Shown: piece after piece, positions 1 to 8,977 of the stretch
Layout: each line of letters starts with the position of its first letter
Position numbering within the stretch: position 1 is the stretch's first letter
Assembly: GCF_014196745.1 (NCBI RefSeq)
Contig: NZ_JACIEH010000002.1
Location: 1,302,383-1,366,382 of the forward strand
Reading direction: 5' to 3'
From: Sphingomonas kyeonggiensis
GTDB lineage: Bacteria; Pseudomonadota; Alphaproteobacteria; Sphingomonadales; Sphingomonadaceae
Length of the DNA: 64,000 nucleotides
Notes under the pieces: generated by a model
What the model saw: only the letters and a program-made list of their open reading frames with translations
What the model was told of the DNA's origin: nothing
The model's database searches: none
Made by a program: the position numbers and the translations under genes

Positions 1-1
1 C

Positions 2-298
2 ATCCCGTCGATTGTCGACCGGATGATCGCGGTTGACGATGCCGCCAGCATTGGTGCGATGCGTGCGCTGTCCGCTCGGCTGGGCCGGCAGGTAGGTGGA
101 TCAACGGGGACGAATTTCGTCGCCTGTAGCCGGTTGATCGCCGAAATGGCCGCTGCCGGCGAGCGAGGCTCAATCGTTACGATCCTGTGCGATGGTGGAG
201 AACGATATAGCTGCACCTATTATGACGACGGGTGGCTTGAAGCACGCGGCGTGGAATGGCAGCGACATGAGGTAGAATTGAATGCCTTGCTTGCTTGA
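2..298 (+). CDS. PLP-dependent cysteine synthase family protein, C-terminal part
   Basis: The reading frame is open from base 2, so the gene starts before the window and only about the last 98 residues are present. The tail has the GGSTGTN stretch and the block ending VTILCDGGERY followed by YYDDGWL, which is typical of the C-terminus of O-acetylserine sulfhydrylase / cystathionine beta-synthase-type PLP enzymes. These enzymes form cysteine (or cystathionine) in the cytoplasm. The PLP lysine lies outside the window, so the exact substrate cannot be judged. Confidence 0.8.
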   Translation: MPSIVDRMIAVDDAASIGAMRALSARLGRQVGGSTGTNFVACSRLIAEMAAAGERGSIVTILCDGGERYSCTYYDDGWLEARGVEWQRHEVELNALLA

Positions 299-389
299 TA
301 GAGCGATTGTTTATCGATCGGCGCCGCAATGCAATCCAGGCAAACTCCCCGGCATAACCTTTATTAGGTCAGGGAGCATCGTTCGGATG

Positions 390-1103
390 CTACTTCGGTG
401 TCGATCCAGACAACTGGCAAAACACCTGTGATGAACTCGGTTCATGATTTGTGGCAGCGACGACGTAGTTCCAGCTGACGAATGCCATCTCGGCGACCGC
501 TTCAAGCTCCGCCCGCTCCGCACCGTCGCGGGCGCGGATCGCCATGCCGCTTTGTATCGTCTGCACGAACCTCGCCAGCTTGGTCGTATCCGCCGTGAAG
601 GCGAGGTCTCCATCGCCTTTTGCCTTGTCGAAACGTGCCTTGAGGACCTCGAAACCACCCGCGCGGGTGGTTCTCATGAGTTCGCCGAGCTCGGCATGCC
701 CATCGCTGCCCACTGTGGCGAGCGTTGCCATACAGCCATGTGGCAGATCGCAATCGCCACCCGTCATGGCGATTGCGGAATCCTGAAGGAACGCCAGCGC
801 CGCCTCTTTCGCGGTCGCTGCTTTCCGGAAACGGGTCCAGACCAGCCCTTCATAGGTCGTATAATAATATTGGAGGGCTTCGGCGTAGAGCGCATCCTTC
901 GAGTCAAACGCGGCATATAGGCTCTTTGTCCCGATCCCCATCGCCTTGGTAAGATCCGCGATCGAGGTAGCCTCGTACCCCCTGATCCAAAATAGTCGCA
1001 TCGCGGCCGCGAGGGCTTCCTGGCGATCGAATTCCCTCGGCCGACCGCGCGCGGGGCGTGTCGACGCCGAACAGGCCGGGGGTGCTGGGACGTCATTGTG
1101 CAT
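390..1103 (-). CDS. TetR/AcrR family transcriptional regulator
   Basis: The product is about 237 residues with an N-terminal TetR helix-turn-helix: GRPREFDRQEAL, then ATSIADLTKAMGIGTKSLY, followed by the usual FDSKDALY. The C-terminal ligand domain matches the TetR_C class that senses small organic molecules. The ATG at 1103 is preferred over one four codons upstream at 1115, although neither has a strong ribosome site. The gene is divergent from the SDR at 1187, with about 85 bp between them, so it probably represses that gene and itself. The ligand is unknown. Confidence 0.88.
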   Translation of the reverse strand: MHNDVPAPPACSASTRPARGRPREFDRQEALAAAMRLFWIRGYEATSIADLTKAMGIGTKSLYAAFDSKDALYAEALQYYYTTYEGLVWTRFRKAATAKEAALAFLQDSAIAMTGGDCDLPHGCMATLATVGSDGHAELGELMRTTRAGGFEVLKARFDKAKGDGDLAFTADTTKLARFVQTIQSGMAIRARDGAERAELEAVAEMAFVSWNYVVAATNHEPSSSQVFCQLSGSTPK

Positions 1104-1110
1104 CAACCAC

Positions 1111-1160
1111 TGCATAAATCAATTGACGGCGCGCTGCAACAAACCTACCGATTTAATGCA
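1111..1160. promoter_or_regulatory. Inverted repeat between the tetR-like gene and the SDR gene
   Basis: TGCATAAATC (1111-1120) is matched by GATTTAATGCA (1150-1160), an inverted repeat with one extra base in the second arm. It lies in the divergent intergenic region beside the TetR-type gene. The arms are 29 bases apart, long for a single TetR dimer site, so they may be two half-operators or chance. Confidence 0.3.
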
Positions 1161-1186
1161 GCGATCACTGTAAAAAGGAATCGATC

Positions 1187-1924
1187 ATGGACCTGATTGG
1201 AAAACGCGCCCTGGTGAACGGCGGCTCGCGAGGCATTGGAGCCGCGATCGCAGTTGCGCCTGCCGAAAAGGGGGCCGATGTCGCCTTCACCTACAACCGC
1301 TCTGCGGAACGGGCGACGACGGTAGTCCAGTCGATCGAGGAGAAAGGTCGGCGTGGGCTTGCGATCCAGGCCGATAGCGCCGATCCGGAAGCCATCTGCC
1401 GCGCTGTCGCCGAGACGGTCGACACGCTTGGGGGGCTCGATATTCTCGTCAACAGCGCGGGCATTGGAACGGCGGGGATGACAGCAGACCTGTCTCTGAC
1501 CGATTTGCAAGCCATGCTCGACGTTAATGTTCGCGCGCCAGTTCTCTTCGCACAGGCGGCGATCCCCCACCTGATGTCCGGAGGCCGTATCATCTCCATC
1601 GGCTCCTCGTTGGCCGAGCGTGTTCCGTTCCCAGGGGTAACGGCCTACGCCATGTCGAAGTCGGCGCTTCTGTCCTTCACGCGAGGTCTTTCGCGCGAAC
1701 TCGGCCCTCAAGGCATTACCGTGAATCTCGTTCTGCCGGGATCGACCGACACGGACATGAACCCGGCCAATGGCGAGAATGCTGACTATCAACGGAGCCT
1801 GACGTCGCTGGGTCGATTTGGCGAGCCCCGTGAGATCGCCAGCGCTGTCTCGTTTCTCGCCGGTCCCGCTGCAAGTCTGATTACCGGCGCGACCCTCAAT
1901 GTGGACGCCGGCTTCAACGCCTGA
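1187..1924 (+). CDS. SDR family NAD(P)-dependent oxidoreductase (FabG-like)
   Basis: This 245-residue classical short-chain dehydrogenase has a Rossmann cofactor site near residues 10-18, NSAG at 89-92, catalytic Ser near 141 and the YAMSK motif (Tyr154, Lys158). It ends with the usual TGATLNVDAGF block. The cofactor motif reads NGGSRGIG instead of the common TGxxxGIG, so Thr is replaced by Asn at position 11. AAAAGGA lies just before the ATG. It is divergent from the TetR-type gene, which is its likely regulator. The substrate is not deducible; reduction of a ketone or oxidation of an alcohol is expected. Confidence 0.9.
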   Translation: MDLIGKRALVNGGSRGIGAAIAVAPAEKGADVAFTYNRSAERATTVVQSIEEKGRRGLAIQADSADPEAICRAVAETVDTLGGLDILVNSAGIGTAGMTADLSLTDLQAMLDVNVRAPVLFAQAAIPHLMSGGRIISIGSSLAERVPFPGVTAYAMSKSALLSFTRGLSRELGPQGITVNLVLPGSTDTDMNPANGENADYQRSLTSLGRFGEPREIASAVSFLAGPAASLITGATLNVDAGFNA

Positions 1925-1967
1925 GTTCATCGGAGACGTCTCACCGCGTGCGCCCTTGATGGTCTTG

Positions 1968-1997
1968 GAGATCGCCGGCCGGGTGTCCGGCGATCTC
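1968..1997. terminator. Hairpin between convergent genes, probable bidirectional terminator
   Basis: GAGATCGCCGG (1968-1978) pairs perfectly with CCGGCGATCTC (1987-1997) around an 8-base loop. It sits between the ends of the convergent SDR (1924) and aldo/keto reductase (2038) genes. There is no clear T run, so termination efficiency is uncertain. Confidence 0.6.
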
Positions 1998-2037
1998 TCT
2001 TCGGTTCGGAGGGGCGGGGGGCTTTCGTGATTCGATT

Positions 2038-3087
2038 TCAGTCCGAGGTGGCTGGTACCGCGCTCAGTGGCGGCTTCGGCGCGACTTCGCGGACACGCTG
2101 CATCCACGCGGGATATTCCTTGGTGATCTCGCTGACGTCGTTCAGCCTTGCGATTTCGTCCGCGCTCAGTCGGACCTCGGTCGCACCGACATTGTCGTCG
2201 AGCTGTGCGATCCGCTTGGCTCCAACGATTACGCTGGTGACATGGGGCTGGTGCAGCAGCCAGGCGAGCGCGATCTGCGCGACGCTGACGCCCTTGTCCG
2301 CCGCGATCGTCTCCATCGCATCGATTACCTGATAGGCGCGGTCCATGGCCACGGGCGGGAAATCGAAGGTCGTGCGCCGGCTGCCCTGTTCGGCCTGCTT
2401 GTCGCGGCCGAACTTTCCGCTGAGCAATCCACCGGCGAGCGGGCTCCACACCATCAGTCCGAGCTTCTCATCCCTGATCAGCGGCACGATTTCACGTTCG
2501 AGATCGCGGCCGGCGAGCGTGTAATAATTCTGTGTTGTCACGATCTTGGCAAGGTTCAGGCGTTCGCTGTGTCCGAGCGCGCGGGCCATCTGCCAGGCGG
2601 ACCAGTTCGAGACACCAACGTAGCGGACAAGGCCCTGCCGCACGAGCGTGTCGAGCGCCGCGAGGCTCTCCTCGATCGGGGTCACGGTGTCCGCGCCATG
2701 GAGTTGGTAGAGGTCGATGTGATCGACCTGGAGGCGCTTCAGGCTTGCCTTGACGCTGTCGAGAATGTGCCCCCGCGAATTACCGTGGTCGTTCGGGCCC
2801 GGGCCGACCGGGCCGTATACCTTTGTAGCGATCACCACGTCCTCACGCCGGACGCCCAAGTTTTTCAGAGATTGGCCAACAATCTCCTCCGCCGCACCGT
2901 TCGAATAGATGTCGGCGGTGTCGATGAAGTTGACGCCATGTTCGAGCGCGCGCGCGATCAGGGCCTGTGCGTCTTCCTGCTGAACATTCCCCATGTTCGC
3001 CCAGACGCCTTGACCGCCGAAGGTCATGGTTCCAAGGCAGAGTTCGGAGACGAACAGACCGGTCTTGCCGAGTGTTTTGTACTTCAT
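2038..3087 (-). CDS. Aldo/keto reductase
   Basis: The 349-residue protein starts with the family pattern KYKTLGKTGLFVSELCLGTM. The catalytic tetrad is visible: Asp56 and Tyr61 in FIDTADIYSNG, Lys89 in ATKVYG, and His130 in DLYQLHG. Members are cytosolic TIM-barrel NADPH-dependent carbonyl reductases of the YajO/Tas-like branch. It is the third gene of a minus-strand run MFS - Tat-SDR - AKR, with about 170 bp to the SDR, and may be cotranscribed with it. The substrate is unknown. Confidence 0.92.
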   Translation of the reverse strand: MKYKTLGKTGLFVSELCLGTMTFGGQGVWANMGNVQQEDAQALIARALEHGVNFIDTADIYSNGAAEEIVGQSLKNLGVRREDVVIATKVYGPVGPGPNDHGNSRGHILDSVKASLKRLQVDHIDLYQLHGADTVTPIEESLAALDTLVRQGLVRYVGVSNWSAWQMARALGHSERLNLAKIVTTQNYYTLAGRDLEREIVPLIRDEKLGLMVWSPLAGGLLSGKFGRDKQAEQGSRRTTFDFPPVAMDRAYQVIDAMETIAADKGVSVAQIALAWLLHQPHVTSVIVGAKRIAQLDDNVGATEVRLSADEIARLNDVSEITKEYPAWMQRVREVAPKPPLSAVPATSD

Positions 3088-3258
3088 TGCGCATTCCTGT
3101 GGATTGAGAGGAAGGGCTCCGACATTTCAGTCGGGAGTTGGCCGCATGGGCAAGCCGCGCATCGACCCGTCGCCAAGACACCCCGAGGGCGAACTGCGTG
3201 TCAGTCTTGTCTCAGCGGAACGGAAACAAGCTCGTTGCAATTAGCAGGCGATTTCCCG

Positions 3259-4110
3259 TCACCCCAATCCGCCGTTTGCGAACACGGTTTGAGCGTCGAT
3301 CCAGGCACCGTCCTGCGAGCAGAGAAGCGCGATGACGCCGGCGATGTCTTCCGGCAGGCCAAGGCGACCAAGCGGGGTCTGTTCGGGAATTCCGCGGAGC
3401 GCTGCTTCACCGTGCTGACGGAGGAGCTGCGTGTCGACGGCGCCAGGGGCCACCGCGTTGACCGAGATGTTGCGACCCGCCAGCTCCTTTGCAAGGACGT
3501 TGGAGAAGAGCATCTGGGCGCTTTTCGTGGCGGCATACGCGCCCGTAGCTGGGGGTGGCGTCTTGACGATGCTCGAGCTCAGGCTGATGATCCGGCCGCC
3601 GTCACGCGTACGCCGCGCCGCCTCGCGCAGCACGTTGAAGCTGCCTTTGACATTGGTGGCCATCATCCGATCGAAGGCCGCGTCCGACATCTGGGCAAAG
3701 GGGCCGACGTTCATGATGCCAGCGTTGTTGACCACCACGTCAACGCCTCCAAACGCCTTGTCATTGGCGTCGAAAAGAGCCTTGACCGCTGCCGGGTCGG
3801 CGACGTCGGCCTGGCGAACGATGGCGCGCCCCCCAGCCGCCTCGATGTCGGCCACGACGCGGGCGGCGAGGTCACGGTTGGTGAGGTAGTTCACAGTTAC
3901 GGCAAAGCCATCGCGCGCCAGACGCTTGGCGGTGGCAGCACCGATGCCTCGCGACGAGCCGGTGACGATGGCCGCCCTGCCAGCGCCAGGCAAAGCGGTT
4001 GGGCCCGCCGTGGCTGCCTGGGCCGAAGCCGCGCTGCCCATGGCGAGAGCCGCGGGAGCGGCCGCCGCGAAGGTCATGAACGCGCGGCGTGAGGTATCAG
4101 CATCGGACAC
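3259..4110 (-). CDS. SDR family oxidoreductase with a Tat signal peptide
   Basis: After a twin-arginine signal (SRRAFMTFAAAAPAALAMG, then an AQA cleavage-like site) there is a complete classical SDR domain: TGSSRGIG, NNAGIM, the SSS catalytic region, YAATK, and a NGGLG end. The family is normally cytosolic; the signal suggests folded export with bound cofactor. A GTG at 4110, preceded by AAAGGA at good spacing, is the preferred start; an in-frame GTG at 4128 would add six residues. It lies between the MFS gene and the aldo/keto reductase and is probably in their operon. The substrate is unknown. Confidence 0.85.
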   Translation of the reverse strand: MSDADTSRRAFMTFAAAAPAALAMGSAASAQAATAGPTALPGAGRAAIVTGSSRGIGAATAKRLARDGFAVTVNYLTNRDLAARVVADIEAAGGRAIVRQADVADPAAVKALFDANDKAFGGVDVVVNNAGIMNVGPFAQMSDAAFDRMMATNVKGSFNVLREAARRTRDGGRIISLSSSIVKTPPPATGAYAATKSAQMLFSNVLAKELAGRNISVNAVAPGAVDTQLLRQHGEAALRGIPEQTPLGRLGLPEDIAGVIALLCSQDGAWIDAQTVFANGGLG

Positions 4111-4217
4111 TTCGATGGTTCCTTTCACAATATACTGGTTTGTTTGCGATAGGCGCCGCCAGACCCGGCGGTTGGCTGGCTAGGGCCTGTTATCGACTGA
4201 TAGGGAGGAGGCGAAGA

Positions 4218-5534
4218 TCATCGTCTTTCCAGCGAAGCGGCGATCCGCCGGTTTGCGATCAGCAAGGCGATGCCTGTCAGAACGCTCGCGATCGGGACGA
4301 CCAGCAACCCCAACCCAAGGCCATTGGGCACCTGCGCAGCCGTCGCTGCGTCGCTGACCACCCCGACGATGACGGGCCCGAGCGCCGGCCCAAGAAGGCC
4401 TGAACCGATCATCACAAGGCTGGACGCCTGCGCCTGCCTGCCATCGCCCGCCACAAGATGGGCAGCGCCGAAGGCCCACGGCAGCATGAACGAAAAGGAC
4501 AGCATCCCGGGCACCAGCAGGGCGATCGACAGCCAGCCGTCCGACACGAACAGGGCCGCGCTCGTAGTCGCACTGGCGATCAGGAAGAGAATGGCTGGCG
4601 GTCCGAGCACTCTTCCGGTGCCTGCGCTCACCGCGCGGTCGAACCAGCGTCCGCCCAGAAGCGTGCCGATGATACCCATCAGGCCCTGCAGGAGACCAAA
4701 GGCCAACCCCACCTCGCTTGTACTGAAGCTATGTGTGCGGATGAGGAATGGGGCGGAGAAGGCGTAGAAGGGCGCTGCGGCGAAACCGAGGAAGATCGCG
4801 GCGATAAACATCCAGCGGAACGCCGGGGACGCCAGCAATCGCCGACTGGACTGAAGGAAGGGCTCGCCGTTGGTGGCCGTGCGTTGCAGCGTTGGGGTTG
4901 GACCGGTGGCAAGAAAGGTCAACAGGGCGATCAGTCCGCCGATGGCGCCGGCGCCGACCAGGGCGGAACGCCAGCCAAGCGTATCGCCGATGGCTCCGCC
5001 GGCAGCGAAGCCGACCATGGTGCCAAGCGGAATGCCCATCGCGAACAGCCCGATTGCAAGGCCACGACGTTCGGGTCGGATCTTGCGGGCAATCAGGGCA
5101 TGGCCGGCAGGTACCGCGCCTGCTTCTCCAAACGCGACGCCGAAACGTGTAAACGCGAGCATCAAAAAGCTGGAGGCGACGCCGCCGAACGCTGTCATCC
5201 CGCTCCAAAGCAGGATGCACGAAACCAAGACGAGGCGGGGCGATCCCCGATCCGAGGCCCGGGCGAGAGGCAGGGATAGCAGCGAGTAGCAGGCCGCGAA
5301 GGCAAGGCCCGTAAGCAAACCCATCTGTGTATCGCTCAGCCCTAGATCGGATTTGATCGACTCAGCCAAAATGAATGGGAGTATTCTGTCGATCTGACAA
5401 AATGCATTGATCAGAAGTAGCGTCACGAAGATCGCGACCATGCGCCAGCCACGCACATATTCGTTTTTGGAATATCCCGATAGGGCGGATGAAGATCTTT
5501 GCAGGTCTATTGACTGCGCGGCGTATTCTGTCAT
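4218..5534 (-). CDS. MFS transporter
   Basis: The product is about 438 residues with roughly twelve hydrophobic segments. It has the MFS loop signature in SLPLARASDRGSPR after the second helix and IRPERRGLAIG in the first half, resembling the spinster-like or general MFS_1 group. It is an inner-membrane transporter or exporter for an unidentified small molecule. The ATG at 5534 has GAGGAG about ten bases upstream; an alternative GTG lies at 5543. The start is only about 50 bp from the divergent AraC gene, so the two share a compact control region. Confidence 0.85.
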   Translation of the reverse strand: MTEYAAQSIDLQRSSSALSGYSKNEYVRGWRMVAIFVTLLLINAFCQIDRILPFILAESIKSDLGLSDTQMGLLTGLAFAACYSLLSLPLARASDRGSPRLVLVSCILLWSGMTAFGGVASSFLMLAFTRFGVAFGEAGAVPAGHALIARKIRPERRGLAIGLFAMGIPLGTMVGFAAGGAIGDTLGWRSALVGAGAIGGLIALLTFLATGPTPTLQRTATNGEPFLQSSRRLLASPAFRWMFIAAIFLGFAAAPFYAFSAPFLIRTHSFSTSEVGLAFGLLQGLMGIIGTLLGGRWFDRAVSAGTGRVLGPPAILFLIASATTSAALFVSDGWLSIALLVPGMLSFSFMLPWAFGAAHLVAGDGRQAQASSLVMIGSGLLGPALGPVIVGVVSDAATAAQVPNGLGLGLLVVPIASVLTGIALLIANRRIAASLERR

Positions 5535-5586
5535 TTTCGACACACTCCTCGCTTGGTCCGCAGCCTCAAGCTAGATGGAGTGTCTG

Positions 5587-6624
5587 ATGAACAGAATGCC
5601 GGAAGCCCCAAAAAACTTGCCCAATCCTGCGGGCAATGATGTGCTGCCAATCGAGAGTCGGGTACTACACTGGCCTCGCAATGCTTCGGAGGTATGTGTG
5701 CCGCCAGCGCTGTTGAGGACGGTCAATGCCTATATCGAAGCCCAAGGCAGGGGGCAGGGGGTATTCCCTACGCCGATCGGCAGCTTCAATATCGTTCGAT
5801 CCTTCAAGCAAAGAATGCGGATGCGTCAAGTCTACAAGCCGTCGCTCTGCGTCGTGCTTCAGGGGGCGAAGGAAATCATCCTGGGGGAGGACACACTTCG
5901 TTATGGCGCGGGGCAATGTCTGGCTGTCGGCATGGCGCTGCCGGCGACCGGGCACATCGTCGAGGCAAGCCCGGAGGTGCCCTATACCGGATTAATGATC
6001 GAGCTGGACGTGGCGATGATCCGCGACGTACTCGAGCAGCTAGAAGCGCCGCCGCCGCCCACTGCGAGCTCCGGGCCATGCCTGTTCGTACGGCAGGTCG
6101 ACGAGCCTTTGGCCGAGTGTGTCTTGCGGCTTTTGCGAATGAGCGAGACGCCAGAGGCGATTCCGATTCTCTTTCCGTCCGTCATGCGAGAGATCTGCTA
6201 CTGGCTTTTGAGCGGCCCCAATGGTGGCGAGCTTTGCAAATTGGTCGAGCCTGAATCGAACGCAGCACGGATCGCCAAAGCCCTCCACCTTCTGCACGAA
6301 AACGTCGCCCGAACGCTGCGTTTGGAGCAGCTGGCGGAGGCAGCACGCATGAGCCTTTCGTCCTTCCATCAGCACTTCAAGGCGATGACGTCGATGACGC
6401 CGCTGCAGTTCCAGAAGCAGTTGCGCCTCCTTGAGGCGCGGCGCCTGATGGTGATGGAGGATACGACTGTTGCAGAGGCCGCCTATCAGGTCGGCTATGA
6501 AAGCGCGTCCCAGTTCAGCCGCGAATATTCCCGGATGTTCGGCGTTGCGCCCAAGCGTGACGTCATGAACCAGCAACGTCTGTACAGCGAATATGTAGGG
6601 CGCAGGGGGCAGACCGGTATGTAG
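5587..6624 (+). CDS. AraC family transcriptional regulator (AraC_N type), copy 1
   Basis: The protein has about 345 residues. The N-terminal half is the AraC_N ligand domain (VYKPSLCVVLQGAKEI, then GLMIELD). The C-terminal 100 residues hold two helix-turn-helix motifs (LEQLAEAARMSLSSFHQHFK and VAEAAYQVGYESASQFSREY). The ATG at 5587 is favoured because GGAG precedes it by six bases; an ATG at 5575 is in frame. It is divergent from the MFS/SDR/AKR run, which it probably controls. It is clearly paralogous to the regulator at 11634. Confidence 0.92.
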   Translation: MNRMPEAPKNLPNPAGNDVLPIESRVLHWPRNASEVCVPPALLRTVNAYIEAQGRGQGVFPTPIGSFNIVRSFKQRMRMRQVYKPSLCVVLQGAKEIILGEDTLRYGAGQCLAVGMALPATGHIVEASPEVPYTGLMIELDVAMIRDVLEQLEAPPPPTASSGPCLFVRQVDEPLAECVLRLLRMSETPEAIPILFPSVMREICYWLLSGPNGGELCKLVEPESNAARIAKALHLLHENVARTLRLEQLAEAARMSLSSFHQHFKAMTSMTPLQFQKQLRLLEARRLMVMEDTTVAEAAYQVGYESASQFSREYSRMFGVAPKRDVMNQQRLYSEYVGRRGQTGM

Positions 6625-6757
6625 GGCATGGGCAGACCGGGTGATGGGCAAGCTGGATCTCTTGTCGCTGCCTTGCAGGTTGGGAGATCATGGTCGAGAG
6701 CGTAGCAGGGCTGCCGGACGGGCTAGTCGATGTGCCAGCGGCAGGGGCGTCGAATGA

Positions 6758-8977
6758 TCAGGCAGGATCGCCTGGCGCGTTGCTGATGGTGCTTGCCTGT
6801 GCCAATGGCAGGCTTCGCGTTGGATTGCCCGTCAGCGCCAGCAGGGCGTTTGCGACGGCCGGCGCGATCGGGGGAACGCCGGGTTCCCCCATGCCGGTCG
6901 GCCGGTTCGTGGAAGCGATGATGTGCGTTTCGACCGCCGGCATCTCGTTCATGCGCAAAATCGGGTATGTGTCGAAATTGGTCTCCTGCACGATACCATC
7001 CTTGAGCGTCATGGAGCCGGACAGCGCTGCAGAAAGCCCGAAGCCGATGCCTCCTTCCATCTGCGCTGCGATCTGGTTCGGGGAAACCGCGATACCGCAG
7101 TCGGTCACGGCGACGACGCGACGAACGACCGGCTTCCCTCGGTCCAACCGAAGCTCCGCAACCTGGCCGACCAGGGTCCCGTACGTCTCATGAATTGCAA
7201 GGCCGCGCGCCCAACCCGCTTCCATCGGCTCACCCCAACCCGAGCGGCGGCATAACGTCTCGAGCACTGCCAGTCGGCGCTTATCGCCTGCCTTCTCGTA
7301 GAATGTCCGACGATAGGCGGCGGGATCGCGACCCGCGCGCCGTGCGAGTTGGTCAATGATATGCTCCATCACGAAAGAGGTATGCGAATGACCGACCGAT
7401 CGCCAGAAGGATGGCGGTACCGCGAAGGAGGGGCTGAAGATCTTGCCATCCACGGTCGATGCTGTCGAGAAATAGGGCGAACCCTCGATGCCTTCCACGG
7501 CCTGACTGTTCGGGCCGACCGGAACCAGTGGTTGACAGACACTGTGGACGCGCCAGCGCCGCGGGAAACCGTCATGCCCCATCTGGACCCAAAGGCGGTG
7601 ATGGGACATCGGCCGGAAGTAACCGGCCATCATCTCGTCCTCGCGTGTCCAGATCATCTTGACCGGTCGTCCGTTTGTCCGTTTCGCGATCCGCACGCAT
7701 TCGACGACATAGTCTGCGCTCATGACACCGCGACGCCCGAAAGAACCGCCCGCGGGAATGACCTCGAGATCAACGCGGCCCGGGGTGGTGCGTGCGGTCA
7801 ACGCTGCCTGCACCTGATCGACGATGGGCAGGTGAGCGCCGGAGGTAATTGAGACATCCCAGCCGTTTACCGCTGCGACGCAGTCGAGCGTTTCCATCGG
7901 AGCATGCGCCAGATACGGGAAGTCGAAGGCGAACTCGAAGATGTCTCCGCTGAACGGCGCTTCGGGCTTGTCGCCCTTCATGGCAAAGTCGCTCGGACTC
8001 ACGTCGCCGCGCCCTGCGGCAAGGTCGTGATAGTAGCGAAAAAGGTCGGGCGTTGAGCGCTTTTCCGCCTCGCTGTCGTCCCACTCGACGCGCAACGCGT
8101 CACGGCCTTTCCGTGCCGCGAAGCTGTTCTGTGCCACCACCGCTACCCCGGTCTCGATCGCGAATACGTCGATCACGCCTTTTACCTTGCGGGCGTCGGA
8201 TGGGTCGAAGCGGGCGAGCTTGCCGCCGAAGCGCGGGCTGTGCGCGACCATGGCGACCAGCAGATCGGGTCGCTGGACGTCCTGCGTATAGACCTGCGCG
8301 CCCGTGCTCTTCGGTACGCTGTCCTTGCGCCGAACCCGGTCCGTGCCGATCAGGCGATAGTCCTTCGTCTGCTTGAGCATGGGCTGCTGCGGCGGGGCCT
8401 GCCGGGATGCGTCGGCGAGCAGCTCCGCGAAGGTGGCAGAGCGGTTCGAACCCGGATGTGAAACGACACCGTCGCGAACGTCGATGAGCCGCCGCGGCAC
8501 GCGCCAGAGCAGCGCAGCCGCATCGACGAACATCGAACGTGCAGCGGCCCCGGCATTTCGCATCAGATCCCAGTTAGACGAAATCGAGCGCGATCCCACC
8601 GAGCCCTGCGGTCCGTAGGTGCGAAAATTGCTGCGGGAATCGATGACCTTTACCCGGTCCCAATCGGCGTCGAGTTCCTCGGCGACGATGGCGGCCAGAC
8701 CCGCATGAATGCCCTGGCCAAGTTCCTGTTGGCGGTTCACGATGGTGACAAAGCCATCCGAGGCGATGCGGATGTACGAGCCAAACGCGCTCGGTTCAGG
8801 GTCGGGGCCGCCGCCGCTCAGGATCGCGCCGCCCACCTCCATCGGGTGGGTCGCGGTGTAGCCTACCACCATCGCGCCGCCAATGAGCGAACCGCCCAGG
8901 ACCATCCGACGGCGCGTCATGCGGAAGCCGCGCTTCGCCGGCTGCGTCGGATCCAGACTTTCAGGTGGGGACTTCAT
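6758..8977 (-). CDS. iorB: Molybdenum hydroxylase large subunit, isoquinoline 1-oxidoreductase beta type
   Basis: This 739-residue molybdopterin-binding subunit belongs to the xanthine oxidase/IorB family. The N-terminus has a twin-arginine-like signal (TRRRMVLGG then a hydrophobic stretch), so it is exported to the periplasm. Repeated Mo-cofactor domain features follow (GSFGRRG; GEPGVPPIAPAVANAL near the end, with the likely catalytic Glu at about 698). The ATG at 8977 overlaps the cytochrome c stop by four bases. The open frame runs further upstream, but only inside the cytochrome gene. With the IorA and cytochrome subunits it should hydroxylate an N-heterocycle or oxidise an aldehyde, passing electrons to the respiratory chain. 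The substrate is unknown. Confidence 0.9.
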   Translation of the reverse strand: MKSPPESLDPTQPAKRGFRMTRRRMVLGGSLIGGAMVVGYTATHPMEVGGAILSGGGPDPEPSAFGSYIRIASDGFVTIVNRQQELGQGIHAGLAAIVAEELDADWDRVKVIDSRSNFRTYGPQGSVGSRSISSNWDLMRNAGAAARSMFVDAAALLWRVPRRLIDVRDGVVSHPGSNRSATFAELLADASRQAPPQQPMLKQTKDYRLIGTDRVRRKDSVPKSTGAQVYTQDVQRPDLLVAMVAHSPRFGGKLARFDPSDARKVKGVIDVFAIETGVAVVAQNSFAARKGRDALRVEWDDSEAEKRSTPDLFRYYHDLAAGRGDVSPSDFAMKGDKPEAPFSGDIFEFAFDFPYLAHAPMETLDCVAAVNGWDVSITSGAHLPIVDQVQAALTARTTPGRVDLEVIPAGGSFGRRGVMSADYVVECVRIAKRTNGRPVKMIWTREDEMMAGYFRPMSHHRLWVQMGHDGFPRRWRVHSVCQPLVPVGPNSQAVEGIEGSPYFSTASTVDGKIFSPSFAVPPSFWRSVGHSHTSFVMEHIIDQLARRAGRDPAAYRRTFYEKAGDKRRLAVLETLCRRSGWGEPMEAGWARGLAIHETYGTLVGQVAELRLDRGKPVVRRVVAVTDCGIAVSPNQIAAQMEGGIGFGLSAALSGSMTLKDGIVQETNFDTYPILRMNEMPAVETHIIASTNRPTGMGEPGVPPIAPAVANALLALTGNPTRSLPLAQASTISNAPGDPA

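Noticed and set aside
1145..2449. A 434-codon minus-strand frame across the first SDR gene
   Set aside because: It covers the SDR and the terminator hairpin and has no protein family character.
2242..4092. A 616-codon plus-strand frame across the aldo/keto reductase and SDR genes
   Set aside because: It lies opposite two genes with full catalytic motifs and shows no recognisable domain.
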